Assembly: GCA_003331885.1 (NCBI GenBank)
Contig: QOPZ01000004.1
Location: 1 to 40,924 of the forward strand
DNA: 40,924 nt
Direction: 5' to 3'
Origin: Cryomorphaceae bacterium
Lineage (GTDB): Bacteria; Bacteroidota; Bacteroidia; Flavobacteriales; Flavobacteriaceae
This document shows positions 1-9,732 of the stretch, one piece after another. Under the pieces are notes generated by a model. That model was not told the DNA's origin. It worked only from the letters and a program-made list of their open reading frames with translations, and searched no databases. Position 1 is the first letter of the stretch. Each line of letters starts with the position of its first letter. The translations under genes were made by a program, and so were the position numbers.

Positions 1-58
1 TATTAAGGGATCTAGAGGTATGAAAATGGAAGAAATTATAAACAAAAAACTAAAATGA
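1..58 (+). CDS. murF: C-terminal fragment of probable UDP-N-acetylmuramoyl-tripeptide--D-alanyl-D-alanine ligase (MurF), truncated by window start
   Basis: Frame 2 reads IKGSRGMKMEEIINKKLK*; 'KGSRGMxxE' resembles the conserved MurF C-terminus. The TGA (56-58) overlaps the ATG of the next gene. Confidence 0.55.
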   Translation, partial: IKGSRGMKMEEIINKKLK

Positions 59-1686
59 AATATATTTTTATATCCATAATTATTTTAACCCTTTCAAGTT
101 GCGGAAACGATATAAAAAAATGGGAAAAATATAATCAGAGCTCAGAAATAATACAAAACAGTACAATTGAAAATAAAAAATTAAGGTATAAAAGGATTCA
201 ATCAATATCCACTAACAAAAACAACTTAATTAAAGCTTATGAAACAGAAATTGGTTTTTTTCTAAAAAATAAATATGACAAACTAGAGCCACTTATTATT
301 GAAAAAAGTATTCCTGAAATTCAGCAGTATATAATTGATGGTAAGTTCAATTACTACGATCTTTCATTATTCTATATTTCTAGAATATATTTAGTTGAGT
401 TTAATCAAAAAACATATTTGAATTCTATTATTTCTTTGAACGAAAATATTTTAAAAGAGGCTAGAATAAAAGATGAAATTGGAAATGAAAATATTTATTC
501 AATTTTTGGAATTCCAATTCTTTTAAAAGATAATATAGGTTTTGAGACATTACCAACAACTGCGGGAGCATATAGTTTAAAAAACAATTATACAAAAGAT
601 GCTTTTATAACAAAACAATTAAAAGATGAAGGAGCAATTATTTTGGGTAAAACAAATTTAAGTGAATGGGCAAACTATTTTTGCTCTGGATGCCCAAATG
701 GATATACTTCTCTTGGTGGACAAACTTTAAACCCTTATGGACGAAAAATACTTGATACAGGTGGGTCTAGTTCTGGAAGTGGCGTAGCAACTGCATCAAA
801 CTTAACTTCAGTTTCCTTAGGATCTGAAACATCAGGTTCAATTTTATCTCCATCATCAGCAAACTCATTGGTAGGAATGAAACCAACAATTGGAAATATA
901 AGTAGAGCTGGAATAATTCCTATTTCATCATCTTTAGATACAGCAGGTCCAATGACCAAAAATGTTATTGATAATATAATTGTGTACAATGCAATAAATG
1001 AATATGATAATTCCGATAGTTATTCAATAATTAGCAATGATATTGAAATTGATAGCATAATTAATTTTGATCCTTCCAATATTAGGCTTGGTTTTTATAA
1101 AAACTTTTATTCAAATGATTCACTATATAAAAAAGCAATTGATAAAATGAAAGATGATGGAATTAAATTGTATGAAATCAAAGCCCCTAATGTAAACCTC
1201 TCCAATTTTGGAAAACTTCTGGATGAGGATATGAGAGGTGATTTAAAAAATTATTTAAAAACTTACGGAAATGAAAAATTAGAAGTAAATGACATCTTAT
1301 CAATTATTGAATTTAACAGAAAAGACTCACTTGTTAGAGCTCCATATGGTCAAAGTATATTCTATAAAATAATTAAGGACACAATGCCAACTGATGAATT
1401 TGAGTTGTTAAAGAATAGATTAATGAAAGAAGGCAATAAGTTTTTTAATAAGCCTATGGATAGAAATAATTTAGATGTTGTTGTATCAATTAATAACTAT
1501 CATGCAGGATACGCAGCTGTTGCACATAATCCTTGTTTAACTATTCCAATGGGTATTAGAAAAAATAATGAGCCTTCAGGTCTTACATTTATTGGAAAAT
1601 CATCAAGCGAGTTGCTTTTATATCAGATTGGATATTACTTTGAAAGAAAATTTCCAGGAAGAATTCCACCAAAAAATTCCAGATAA
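55..1686 (+). CDS. Amidase signature family lipoprotein (GatA/peptide amidase-like)
   Basis: Lipobox LSSC; GIPILLKDNIG (Lys), GGSSSGSG (cis-Ser) and GSETSGSILSPSSANSLVGMKPT (Ser nucleophile region) match the amidase signature family. Confidence 0.9.
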   Translation: MKYIFISIIILTLSSCGNDIKKWEKYNQSSEIIQNSTIENKKLRYKRIQSISTNKNNLIKAYETEIGFFLKNKYDKLEPLIIEKSIPEIQQYIIDGKFNYYDLSLFYISRIYLVEFNQKTYLNSIISLNENILKEARIKDEIGNENIYSIFGIPILLKDNIGFETLPTTAGAYSLKNNYTKDAFITKQLKDEGAIILGKTNLSEWANYFCSGCPNGYTSLGGQTLNPYGRKILDTGGSSSGSGVATASNLTSVSLGSETSGSILSPSSANSLVGMKPTIGNISRAGIIPISSSLDTAGPMTKNVIDNIIVYNAINEYDNSDSYSIISNDIEIDSIINFDPSNIRLGFYKNFYSNDSLYKKAIDKMKDDGIKLYEIKAPNVNLSNFGKLLDEDMRGDLKNYLKTYGNEKLEVNDILSIIEFNRKDSLVRAPYGQSIFYKIIKDTMPTDEFELLKNRLMKEGNKFFNKPMDRNNLDVVVSINNYHAGYAAVAHNPCLTIPMGIRKNNEPSGLTFIGKSSSELLLYQIGYYFERKFPGRIPPKNSR

Positions 1687-1687
1687 T

Positions 1688-2245
1688 TTATTTAACTAAA
1701 GTGACTGCAAGTTCAACTTCATCCAATATTAACCTGTCACCTAAATTCTCGAAAAAATTCCCAGACCTATAGTTTACATTAAATTTAGTTCTATCAAAAA
1801 TTAAATTTGCAGTGTATGAATCACCTTTAGGTTTTAATTTAAAAACAACAGGATTTGTAATGCCTTTGATAGTTAAATTAGCATCAACAGAATATTCACC
1901 ATTTGAAAGTTCTGATTTTGAGTCAAACTCTAAGATTGCTTCTTTATGATTAGAAACCCCAAAAAAATCATCATTTCTTAGATGGTTTTCTAGTCTTTCT
2001 TTTCCTCTTCCTTGAATATCATCAACTGTCATTGAATTCATGTCAACAATAAACTTCCCTTTTATTAAATCTAAACCATCAAAAAACAAGTTTGCTTCAC
2101 TAAAATATAGTGAGCCCCAATGTGATTCTGTAGTAATCTTCTTGCCAGTCCATTTAATTTTACTTTTTTCTAAATCGAATGATGACTGTGAAAATAAAAT
2201 TCCAGGTAAAAAAATTAAGCTAAATAGGTATAATAAATTTTTCAT
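1688..2245 (-). CDS. YceI family periplasmic protein
   Basis: Signal peptide; SKIKWTGKKITTESHWGSLYFSEA, LTIKGITNPVVFKL and DRTKFNVNYRSG are typical of YceI proteins. Confidence 0.88.
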   Translation of the reverse strand: MKNLLYLFSLIFLPGILFSQSSFDLEKSKIKWTGKKITTESHWGSLYFSEANLFFDGLDLIKGKFIVDMNSMTVDDIQGRGKERLENHLRNDDFFGVSNHKEAILEFDSKSELSNGEYSVDANLTIKGITNPVVFKLKPKGDSYTANLIFDRTKFNVNYRSGNFFENLGDRLILDEVELAVTLVK

Positions 2246-2274
2246 AATAATAATATTGCTAAAACTATGCCAAT

Positions 2275-3567
2275 TTAATTTTCAAGGATATAATCTATAG
2301 TTAAACTTACCATTGATCTAATTCCAGTTGAAATTGCTGAATCATCTACATAAAAGTCTGGTGTGTGATGTGGTGCAACTGTAGATAAGTCAACATCAGA
2401 TTTTGAACCACCAATAAAAAAATATGTTCCAGGAACTTTTTCTTGAAAATATGAAAAATCTTCAGCTCCAGTAATTGCTTTCATTAAATGAACATTTTTT
2501 TCACCATTAACTCTTTCTAAGGTTGGTAATATTTCTTCATATAAATAGGGATCATTGTAAGTAATTGGATATGAAACTAAGTATGTAATTTTAGCTTCAA
2601 TATTATTTGATTCAGCTACATTATAAACAATTTGCTCTAATCTTTCAAGAACAGTAGCCTTCATATTATTATCAAGTGTTCTAATTGTTCCTAGCATGTA
2701 TAAATCTTCTGGGATAATATTACTTCTAACACCTCCATGAATACTTCCGATTGTAACAACTGCACCAGCTTCTGTTAAAGGTAAACTTCTACTAACAATA
2801 GTCTGTAGTGAATTGACTATCTGAGCTGCAGTAACAATCGGGTCCCTACCAGTCCAGGGTGTTGAGCCATGTGTTTGAACACCTTTTAAATCAATTCTAA
2901 ATTCATTTACAGCAGCCATAATTCCTTCAGGTCTTAGATAAACTTGACCAGCATATAATCCTGACCAAACATGCAGTCCAAAAATTGCATCAACATCAGG
3001 ATTTTTCAAAACACCTTCTTTAACCATTAATTCAGCACCACCTTCTTCTCCTGGTGGAGCGCCTTCCTCAGCAGGTTGAAAAATAAATTTTACTTGCCCA
3101 GGTATTTCATCTTTAATCTCATATAAAATTTTTGCAGTAGTTAATAAAATAGCAGTGTGCATATCATGACCACAAGCGTGCATTACTGGTACTTCTTCAC
3201 CGTTATAAATACCTTTCATTTTTGATGCCCAAGGAATATTAGCTCTTTCCTTAACTGGAAGACCATCAATATCAGCTCTTAAACCAACTACAGGTCCAGG
3301 TTTTCCAGCATTTAATATTGCTACAACTCCGGTTTTTGCAACTCCAGTGACTGGTTTATATCCAATTTTTTCTAACTCTTCAGCAATTCTAGCAGCAGTT
3401 TTAAATTCTCTATTACTTAGTTCAGCGTTTTCATGAAACCAATGTCTTAAATCAATAGTTTGATTAAGATTATCATTTATTAATTGTTCTATTTTTTCAT
3501 CAAATGATTGTCCAAATGACAAAAACAAACTGAAAATTAAAATAAAAGAAAAATAATTTTTTTTCAT
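2275..3567 (-). CDS. Secreted M20 family amidohydrolase/peptidase
   Basis: Signal peptide; RADIDGLPVKE, HACGHDMHTA, FQPAEEG and GAEDFSYF metal/catalytic motifs of the M20 hippurate hydrolase group. Confidence 0.92.
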   Translation of the reverse strand: MKKNYFSFILIFSLFLSFGQSFDEKIEQLINDNLNQTIDLRHWFHENAELSNREFKTAARIAEELEKIGYKPVTGVAKTGVVAILNAGKPGPVVGLRADIDGLPVKERANIPWASKMKGIYNGEEVPVMHACGHDMHTAILLTTAKILYEIKDEIPGQVKFIFQPAEEGAPPGEEGGAELMVKEGVLKNPDVDAIFGLHVWSGLYAGQVYLRPEGIMAAVNEFRIDLKGVQTHGSTPWTGRDPIVTAAQIVNSLQTIVSRSLPLTEAGAVVTIGSIHGGVRSNIIPEDLYMLGTIRTLDNNMKATVLERLEQIVYNVAESNNIEAKITYLVSYPITYNDPYLYEEILPTLERVNGEKNVHLMKAITGAEDFSYFQEKVPGTYFFIGGSKSDVDLSTVAPHHTPDFYVDDSAISTGIRSMVSLTIDYILEN

Positions 3568-3576
3568 TTTTATGAT

Positions 3577-3984
3577 TTATTCTCCAATGAAGGTAATGAA
3601 TATTTTTCTGGAAGATGCATTATTTCTGTGCTCACACAAATAAATTCCTTGCCAAACTCCAAGTTCTGGGATTCCATTTTTTATTGGAAAAGAAACAGAT
3701 GAACCTAACAAGCTGCTTTTTATATGAGAAGTCATATCATCTTTTCCCTCATAAGTATGCGTAAAATAATCCTCATTTTCAGAGACCATATTATTAAAAT
3801 GAGTCTCAAAATCTACTCTTACACTTGGGTCGGCATTTTCATTAATTGTTAAACTTGCTGAGGTATGTTTAATAAAAACATTTGCTATTCCACTAAATTG
3901 TGGTAAAACAGAAATTATATCATTTGTAATTAAATGAAATCCTCTTGATCTTGGCTTTAAAATTATCTCTTTTTGAAAAAGCAT
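3577..3984 (-). CDS. YjbQ family protein (UPF0047, secondary thiamine-phosphate synthase enzyme)
   Basis: HTSASLTINENADPSVRVDFE and GVWQGIYLCEHR are hallmark YjbQ motifs. Confidence 0.9.
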   Translation of the reverse strand: MLFQKEIILKPRSRGFHLITNDIISVLPQFSGIANVFIKHTSASLTINENADPSVRVDFETHFNNMVSENEDYFTHTYEGKDDMTSHIKSSLLGSSVSFPIKNGIPELGVWQGIYLCEHRNNASSRKIFITFIGE

Positions 3985-3988
3985 AAAA

Positions 3989-3996
3989 CAAATATA
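3989..3996 (-). promoter_or_regulatory. Candidate Bacteroidota -7 element (TATATTTG) for yjbQ
   Basis: Minus-strand TATATTTG matches TAnnTTTG and ends 4 nt before the yjbQ ATG (3984). Confidence 0.4.
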
Positions 3997-4027
3997 AATT
4001 AATTACTTCTCAATGCTGTTTTGGTAT

Positions 4028-4035
4028 TAAATTTG
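4028..4035 (+). promoter_or_regulatory. Candidate Bacteroidota -7 element (TAAATTTG) for the efflux operon
   Basis: TAAATTTGCAC matches TAnnTTTG, 16 nt before the ATG at 4052. Confidence 0.5.
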
Positions 4036-4051
4036 CACAAGAGTTTTAGAA

Positions 4052-5161
4052 ATGAAAAGAAAGTTTTTATCAATTTTATCCGGCATTGTAGTTTTATTAG
4101 TAACCTACTTTATATCAAACCTAATAATTAATAAAGAAACAGAGTCTTACAATAATAATACTAACATAATTCATTCTGTACGAACTATCGAAATAGAAAA
4201 TAGTTCCAATCCCATTTCAGTAAAAGTAAATGGAAGATTATCATCTAAATACAAAGTAGACTTATTTAGCGAGGTCCAGGGCATTCTTAAAAATAATTAT
4301 AAAGACTTTAAAGTTGGTCAATCATATAAAAAAGGAGAATCCATTATTAAAATAAATTCAAAAGAATTTTTAGCAACTGTTAAACAAAATCGAAGTCAAT
4401 TACAAAATATGATTGCTTCAGTTTTACCAGATATTAAACTTGATTTTAAAAGCAACTATGAAAATTGGGAATTGTATTTTAAATCATTCGATGTTGAAAA
4501 AAACACTAAATCTCTTCCTAAATCATTATCCGAGAAGGAAAAATTTTATTTGGTAGGCAAAGGATTAATGGCTCAATATTTTAAAATAAAAAATCTTGAA
4601 GAAAGATTAAGCAAATATACTATTTCAGCTCCTTATGATGGTACACTAATTGAAGCTTATTCATCAGAGGGATCATTAGTTTTGCCAGGTCAAAAACTTG
4701 GAACCTACATAAATACTAATGTTTTTGAACTTGAGTTAGCTATCCCATCTAAATACGGAAATAAATTAGAAACTGGAAAAGAGGTTTTATTTAGATCAAC
4801 TTTTAATACTGAACATACAGGAAAAATAATTAGGGTTAATAAATCTATTGATAACAACTCTCAATCAATTAGATTGTTTGTTGAATTTAAATCAAAAAAA
4901 CTTAAAGATGGTATGTATTCTGAAGTCAATATTCCCTTAGGAAATATTGATGATAGTTTTTCACTTTCTAGATCTCTTTTAATTAATGATTCCTTCATTT
5001 ACTATATAAAAGACAACATGACCATTGGAATTTTTAATGTAAATCCAATATTTTATGACGATGAAACCGTAATTGTTAAAGGTCTTGAAAATGGTATGAA
5101 TATTTTGAAGACTTACATTCCAGGTGTATATGATGGAATGAAAGTAAAAATTGTTAATTAG
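4052..5161 (+). CDS. Efflux RND transporter periplasmic adaptor subunit (HlyD/MFP family)
   Basis: N-terminal membrane segment; SAPYDGTLIEAYSSEGSLVLPGQKLGTYI lipoyl-like half motif; first gene of an adaptor-RND-TolC run. Confidence 0.9.
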   Translation: MKRKFLSILSGIVVLLVTYFISNLIINKETESYNNNTNIIHSVRTIEIENSSNPISVKVNGRLSSKYKVDLFSEVQGILKNNYKDFKVGQSYKKGESIIKINSKEFLATVKQNRSQLQNMIASVLPDIKLDFKSNYENWELYFKSFDVEKNTKSLPKSLSEKEKFYLVGKGLMAQYFKIKNLEERLSKYTISAPYDGTLIEAYSSEGSLVLPGQKLGTYINTNVFELELAIPSKYGNKLETGKEVLFRSTFNTEHTGKIIRVNKSIDNNSQSIRLFVEFKSKKLKDGMYSEVNIPLGNIDDSFSLSRSLLINDSFIYYIKDNMTIGIFNVNPIFYDDETVIVKGLENGMNILKTYIPGVYDGMKVKIVN

Positions 5162-8100
5162 TGAGAAAAATAATTAAATATTTTGTTACTTATCCAAAAG
5201 CTGTAAATATTTTAATACTATTTTTCTTTGTATTTGGTATAGCTGGTATTATTTCTTTAAAATCATCTTTTTTTCCTTTAATTGATTCAAAATTTATTTC
5301 AGTAAATGCAAATTATCCTGGTGCTTCACCTGATGAAATTGAAAAAGGTGTTATTCTAAAAATTGAGGAAAATTTAAAGGGAATTCCAGGTATTACAAGG
5401 GTTACTTCAACTTCCAGAGAAAACACTGGAACTGTACTAATTGAAACTGATCCTGACTACGATATTGATGCAATGTTGTTTGAAATTAAAAATGCTGTTG
5501 ATAAAGTCCCTTCTTTTCCAATATCACTTGAACCTGTTGTAGTGACTAAAATTGAGGAACAACAACCAACAGTTATATTTTCACTTAGTGGTCCTGAAAT
5601 TGATTTGAAGTCCCTCAAAAATATGGCTAAAAATGTTGAAGATGATTTAAGGGCTGTAGAGGGAATTTCTCAAGTGACACTTTCAGGGTTCCCAGATGAA
5701 GAAATTGAAATTTCTATAAATGAACAAAATCTTTTAGCATATAATTTAAGTTTTCAAGAAATTGTCAATGCTGTTAGCAATTCAAATATCCTGATAAGTG
5801 GTGGAAATATAAAAACTAACGAAGAAGATTTTTTAATTAGAGCCAATAATAAAAATTATTATGCAAACGGTCTTCAAAATTTAGTTTTAAAAAAAGATTC
5901 AAAAGGTACTATTGTTAGACTTGGAGATATTTCAAAAATTAGTGACAAATTTTCTGAAACTCCTATATCAACATTTGTAGATTATAATTCAGCTGTTGTA
6001 ATTACAACCTCTAATACAAACAGTGAAGATTTATTAGACTCTGCAGAAATCATAAATTCTTATATAGATGAGTTTAACTTATCAAATGACAGATTTAAAT
6101 TAACTGTTTTAAAAGATTATTCAATTTCACTTAAACAAAGAACAAATCTTTTGCTTGAAAATGGAGGAATTGGTATTTTTCTAGTGTTAATTTTTCTATC
6201 TCTTTTCTTAAATATTAGGTTAGCTTTCTGGGTTGCTTTTAGTATTCCTATTTCATTTTTAGGAATGTTCATTTTTGCTGGTGAATTTGATATAACTATT
6301 AATTTGATGTCCCTATTTGGAATGATTGTAGTTATTGGAATTTTAGTTGATGATGGAATTGTTATTGCTGAAAACATTTATAGACATTACGAACAAGGTA
6401 AAACTCCTGATCAAGCTGCTATTGATGGAACACTTGAGGTTATGCCAGCCATTGTATCAGCAATTATTACAACAATAATTGCATTCTCTTCCTTACTACT
6501 ACTTGATGGAGATGTTGGAGATTTTTTTGGAGAAGTAGCGCTAATAGTTATACTTACTTTAACTGTTTCATTGGTTGAAGCACTTATTTTATTACCAGCT
6601 CACCTTTCAAAATCAAATGCTCTTAAAAAGAGTAAAAAGGTGATTAATGATGAAAAGTTTAATTTTTTTGAGTTTATGAAAAAAATTAATTCCAAGGGTT
6701 TTGAAATTATGAATTGGCTTCGAGATAAAATTTATAGTCCAATGTTAAAGTTTGGTCTTGAAAACCGATTTGCAAGTTTGTCTGGCTTCATTGCGGCATT
6801 ATATTTAACTGTAAGTTCAGTTATTGGCGGAATAATACCTGTTGATTTTTTTCCTATTGTAGACAGTGATATCCTTACAATTGATCTTAAAATGCCAATG
6901 GGTACAAATGAAAAAACTACAGATTCAATTATCTCAATGATTGAAAAAAATGCTTTGGAATCAGGTAAAGAGTTAAAAAACAAGTATATGAAGAATGATG
7001 AAAGAGATCTAATTCAATACATAAATAAAAATTTAGGTTTCTCAGCAGATAACATGTCGATGGTTAAAGGATTTGGAGATGTTGGTGGTTCTTCAACTGC
7101 ATCTTTAGAAGTTTATATTTTAGATAGTGAGGAAAGGCCTAGCTCTGTTAATGCGTCAATGCTTGCATCTCTAATTAGAGAAAAAACTGGAGAAATTATT
7201 GGAGCTGAAAGATTTACGCTTAACGATGCTGCCAATTTTGGAGGAAGTCCGGTTTCAATTTCTTTATTAAGTGAAACAAATAATTTAGTTGAATTAAAAC
7301 AAGCTAAAAATGAATTAATAATTAACCTAAAAAACAATCCTCTTTTAATTGATGTTTCTAATAATGATCCTGAAGGCATTAAAGAAATTCAAGTAAAATT
7401 AAAGGAAAATGCCTACATAGCCGGTTTAGACTTATCCGCAATAATGTATCAAATTAGATCAGCATTTTTTGGAGTTGAAGCGCAAAGATTTCAAAGAGGA
7501 GATGATGAAATTAAAGTTTGGGTTAGATATAATAAAAATACACGTTCATATGTTAATAATTTGGAGCAGATGAAAATACTGACACCAAATGGCGATCGAG
7601 TTCCATTGAGTGAAATAGCTACATATGAAGTTAAAAGAGGAGATGTTTCAATAAATCATTTAGATGGTAAAAGAGAAATTCAAATAAATGCCAACCTAAT
7701 TGACCCTAATATTAGTGCAGCTGATATTGTTTTTGATCTAAGAAATAATACAATTCCTGACATTCAAGAGAAATATCCATCTATTTCTGCCTCTTTTGAA
7801 GGCCAATATAGAGAGGCCAATAAAACTATTCAATCAGCCTATACAGTATTCCCTTTAGCTTTATTTCTGATTTTTGCTACTATCGGATTTACATTTAGAA
7901 CATACAGTCAACCATTTTTACTATTACTTTTAATTCCATTTAGTTTAACAACAGTAGCTTGGGGGCATCTTTTACATGGATTTCCTGTAAATGTTATTTC
8001 GTTACTTGGAATAATTGCACTAATTGGTATTTTGGTTAATGATGGTTTAGTTCTGATCTCTAAATTTAATTCTAATCTTAGAGAAGGGATGACATTTGAT

Positions 8101-8403
8101 GATGCGATTTTTGAAGCAGGAAGAGTAAGGTTTAGAGCAATATTTTTAACATCAATTACTACAATGGCAGGTCTTGCGCCAATTATTTTAGAAAAAAGTT
8201 TTCAAGCACAACTTTTAAAACCAATGGCAATTTCAATTGCATATGGGATCGGATATGCTACTTTTTTAACCTTGATTCTTCTGCCGATATTAATATCAAT
8301 CACTAACACTTTAAAGGTTAAAGGAACATGGTTAACAACTGGTAAAACTTTAGATAAGAGAGATGTTGAATCTCCTGTGGTGGAGCTAAATAGAAAAAAA
8401 TGA
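5161..8403 (+). CDS. Efflux RND transporter permease (AcrB-like), GTG start
   Basis: 1080 aa; NYPGASPDEIE, GILVDDGIVIAENIYRHYEQGKTPDQAAIDGTLEVMPAIV and a second NDGLVLISKF TM10 motif. GTG at 5161 overlaps the previous stop by 1 nt. Confidence 0.95.
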   Translation: MRKIIKYFVTYPKAVNILILFFFVFGIAGIISLKSSFFPLIDSKFISVNANYPGASPDEIEKGVILKIEENLKGIPGITRVTSTSRENTGTVLIETDPDYDIDAMLFEIKNAVDKVPSFPISLEPVVVTKIEEQQPTVIFSLSGPEIDLKSLKNMAKNVEDDLRAVEGISQVTLSGFPDEEIEISINEQNLLAYNLSFQEIVNAVSNSNILISGGNIKTNEEDFLIRANNKNYYANGLQNLVLKKDSKGTIVRLGDISKISDKFSETPISTFVDYNSAVVITTSNTNSEDLLDSAEIINSYIDEFNLSNDRFKLTVLKDYSISLKQRTNLLLENGGIGIFLVLIFLSLFLNIRLAFWVAFSIPISFLGMFIFAGEFDITINLMSLFGMIVVIGILVDDGIVIAENIYRHYEQGKTPDQAAIDGTLEVMPAIVSAIITTIIAFSSLLLLDGDVGDFFGEVALIVILTLTVSLVEALILLPAHLSKSNALKKSKKVINDEKFNFFEFMKKINSKGFEIMNWLRDKIYSPMLKFGLENRFASLSGFIAALYLTVSSVIGGIIPVDFFPIVDSDILTIDLKMPMGTNEKTTDSIISMIEKNALESGKELKNKYMKNDERDLIQYINKNLGFSADNMSMVKGFGDVGGSSTASLEVYILDSEERPSSVNASMLASLIREKTGEIIGAERFTLNDAANFGGSPVSISLLSETNNLVELKQAKNELIINLKNNPLLIDVSNNDPEGIKEIQVKLKENAYIAGLDLSAIMYQIRSAFFGVEAQRFQRGDDEIKVWVRYNKNTRSYVNNLEQMKILTPNGDRVPLSEIATYEVKRGDVSINHLDGKREIQINANLIDPNISAADIVFDLRNNTIPDIQEKYPSISASFEGQYREANKTIQSAYTVFPLALFLIFATIGFTFRTYSQPFLLLLLIPFSLTTVAWGHLLHGFPVNVISLLGIIALIGILVNDGLVLISKFNSNLREGMTFDDAIFEAGRVRFRAIFLTSITTMAGLAPIILEKSFQAQLLKPMAISIAYGIGYATFLTLILLPILISITNTLKVKGTWLTTGKTLDKRDVESPVVELNRKK

Positions 8404-9719
8404 ATAAAATAAAATCAATATCATTTTTACTAATCTTATTTACAGCTTTTTCTTTAGCTCAAGAAGAGCTTAAAATTAGTGATGCTGTAAAAATTACTCT
8501 TGAAAATAATCTTGATATAAAAATCATTGAAAATCGAACTAAAATTTCAAAGAATAATGCGAGCATTATGAATAGTGGTTATTTGCCAACTGTAAGGTCC
8601 AATGCAGGAATAAATAAAAGTGAACAAGACATTGAAATTGAAACCCCTAATAATATTTCAGGTAAACTGGATGAAATGAAAAGTGAAAACAGTTTTTCAA
8701 ATGTAACTGTGAATTATACCCTTTTTGATAATACAGGAAGAAATTTTAATTATAAAAAATCTAAAGAATTATTGAATAAATCTAAGCTTGAAGTTAAAGA
8801 AGTAATAGAAAACACATTATTGCAGCTGTTTACTGTTTACTATGAAGTTTGTCGACTAATTGAAGAAAAAGAAATTATACAATCTTCTGTTGAAATTTCA
8901 AAATCAAGGCTTGAAAGAAAAAAAATTCAATTTGAATTTGGACAAACTACTAAACTTGAAGTTTTAAATGCTGAAGTTGATGTTAATACAGACAGCATTA
9001 GATATTTAAATTCAATAAAAAATCTATCAAGTGCAAAACGAGATTTAAATCTAATTATGAATGTTGACTTAGATTCTGATTATTCTTATGACAAGATGGT
9101 AACATATAAATCCAAAGAAAATATTTTAGAGTTTTATAATAGTGCTTCAGAAAATAATAACAGATTAAAAATTTATAATAAATCTATAATAATCTCTAAT
9201 TATGAGCTTCAATCAATTAAATCAACATACCTACCAACAATAGGACTTAATGGTTCATATGATTGGAATGAAAGCACAAACAATAATCCTTATGCATTTT
9301 TTAATACTAATATTTATAATGGTTTTTCTGGAGGTATAAATTTATCATGGGATATTTTTAGTGGAGGAAAAAGGATTACTGCAAATAAAAATGCTAAAAT
9401 TCAACTTGAAAATTCAAAAATTGAAAGAGAGAAAGCTATTTTAGCTTTTAACAAAGAATTGAATAACACTTATGAAACATATATGAATAACCTTTTTATT
9501 CTAGAAGTTCAGGAAAAAAGCTTAAATACAAGTAACAATAATTTTTTAAGAAACTTAGAAAAATATAATATTGGAATAGTTTCTTCTATTGAGTTTAGAA
9601 GAGCTCAAATTAATTTACTTAATGCAGAACTTTCAAGAAATATAGCTATGTATGATGCAAAGCTGTCAGAATTGATTTTTTTAAAAATATCTGGTCAAAT
9701 TATTGAGAATTCATTCTGA
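8400..9719 (+). CDS. TolC family outer membrane efflux protein
   Basis: Signal peptide; ISDAVKITLENNLDIKI and a second internal OEP repeat (LSWDIFSGGKR); ATGA overlap with the RND gene. Confidence 0.92.
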   Translation: MNKIKSISFLLILFTAFSLAQEELKISDAVKITLENNLDIKIIENRTKISKNNASIMNSGYLPTVRSNAGINKSEQDIEIETPNNISGKLDEMKSENSFSNVTVNYTLFDNTGRNFNYKKSKELLNKSKLEVKEVIENTLLQLFTVYYEVCRLIEEKEIIQSSVEISKSRLERKKIQFEFGQTTKLEVLNAEVDVNTDSIRYLNSIKNLSSAKRDLNLIMNVDLDSDYSYDKMVTYKSKENILEFYNSASENNNRLKIYNKSIIISNYELQSIKSTYLPTIGLNGSYDWNESTNNNPYAFFNTNIYNGFSGGINLSWDIFSGGKRITANKNAKIQLENSKIEREKAILAFNKELNNTYETYMNNLFILEVQEKSLNTSNNNFLRNLEKYNIGIVSSIEFRRAQINLLNAELSRNIAMYDAKLSELIFLKISGQIIENSF

Positions 9720-9732
9720 ATATTAAATAAAC

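Noticed and set aside
735-989. Antisense ORF of 84 aa inside the amidase gene
   Set aside because: Shadow ORF opposite a strongly supported CDS; no recognisable family. The same applies to other antisense ORFs (e.g. 6117-6377, 6732-6983, 7113-7379, 10172-10444, 19088-19354, 32089-32346, 34987-35286, 35296-35481, 39550-39732, 40275-40463).
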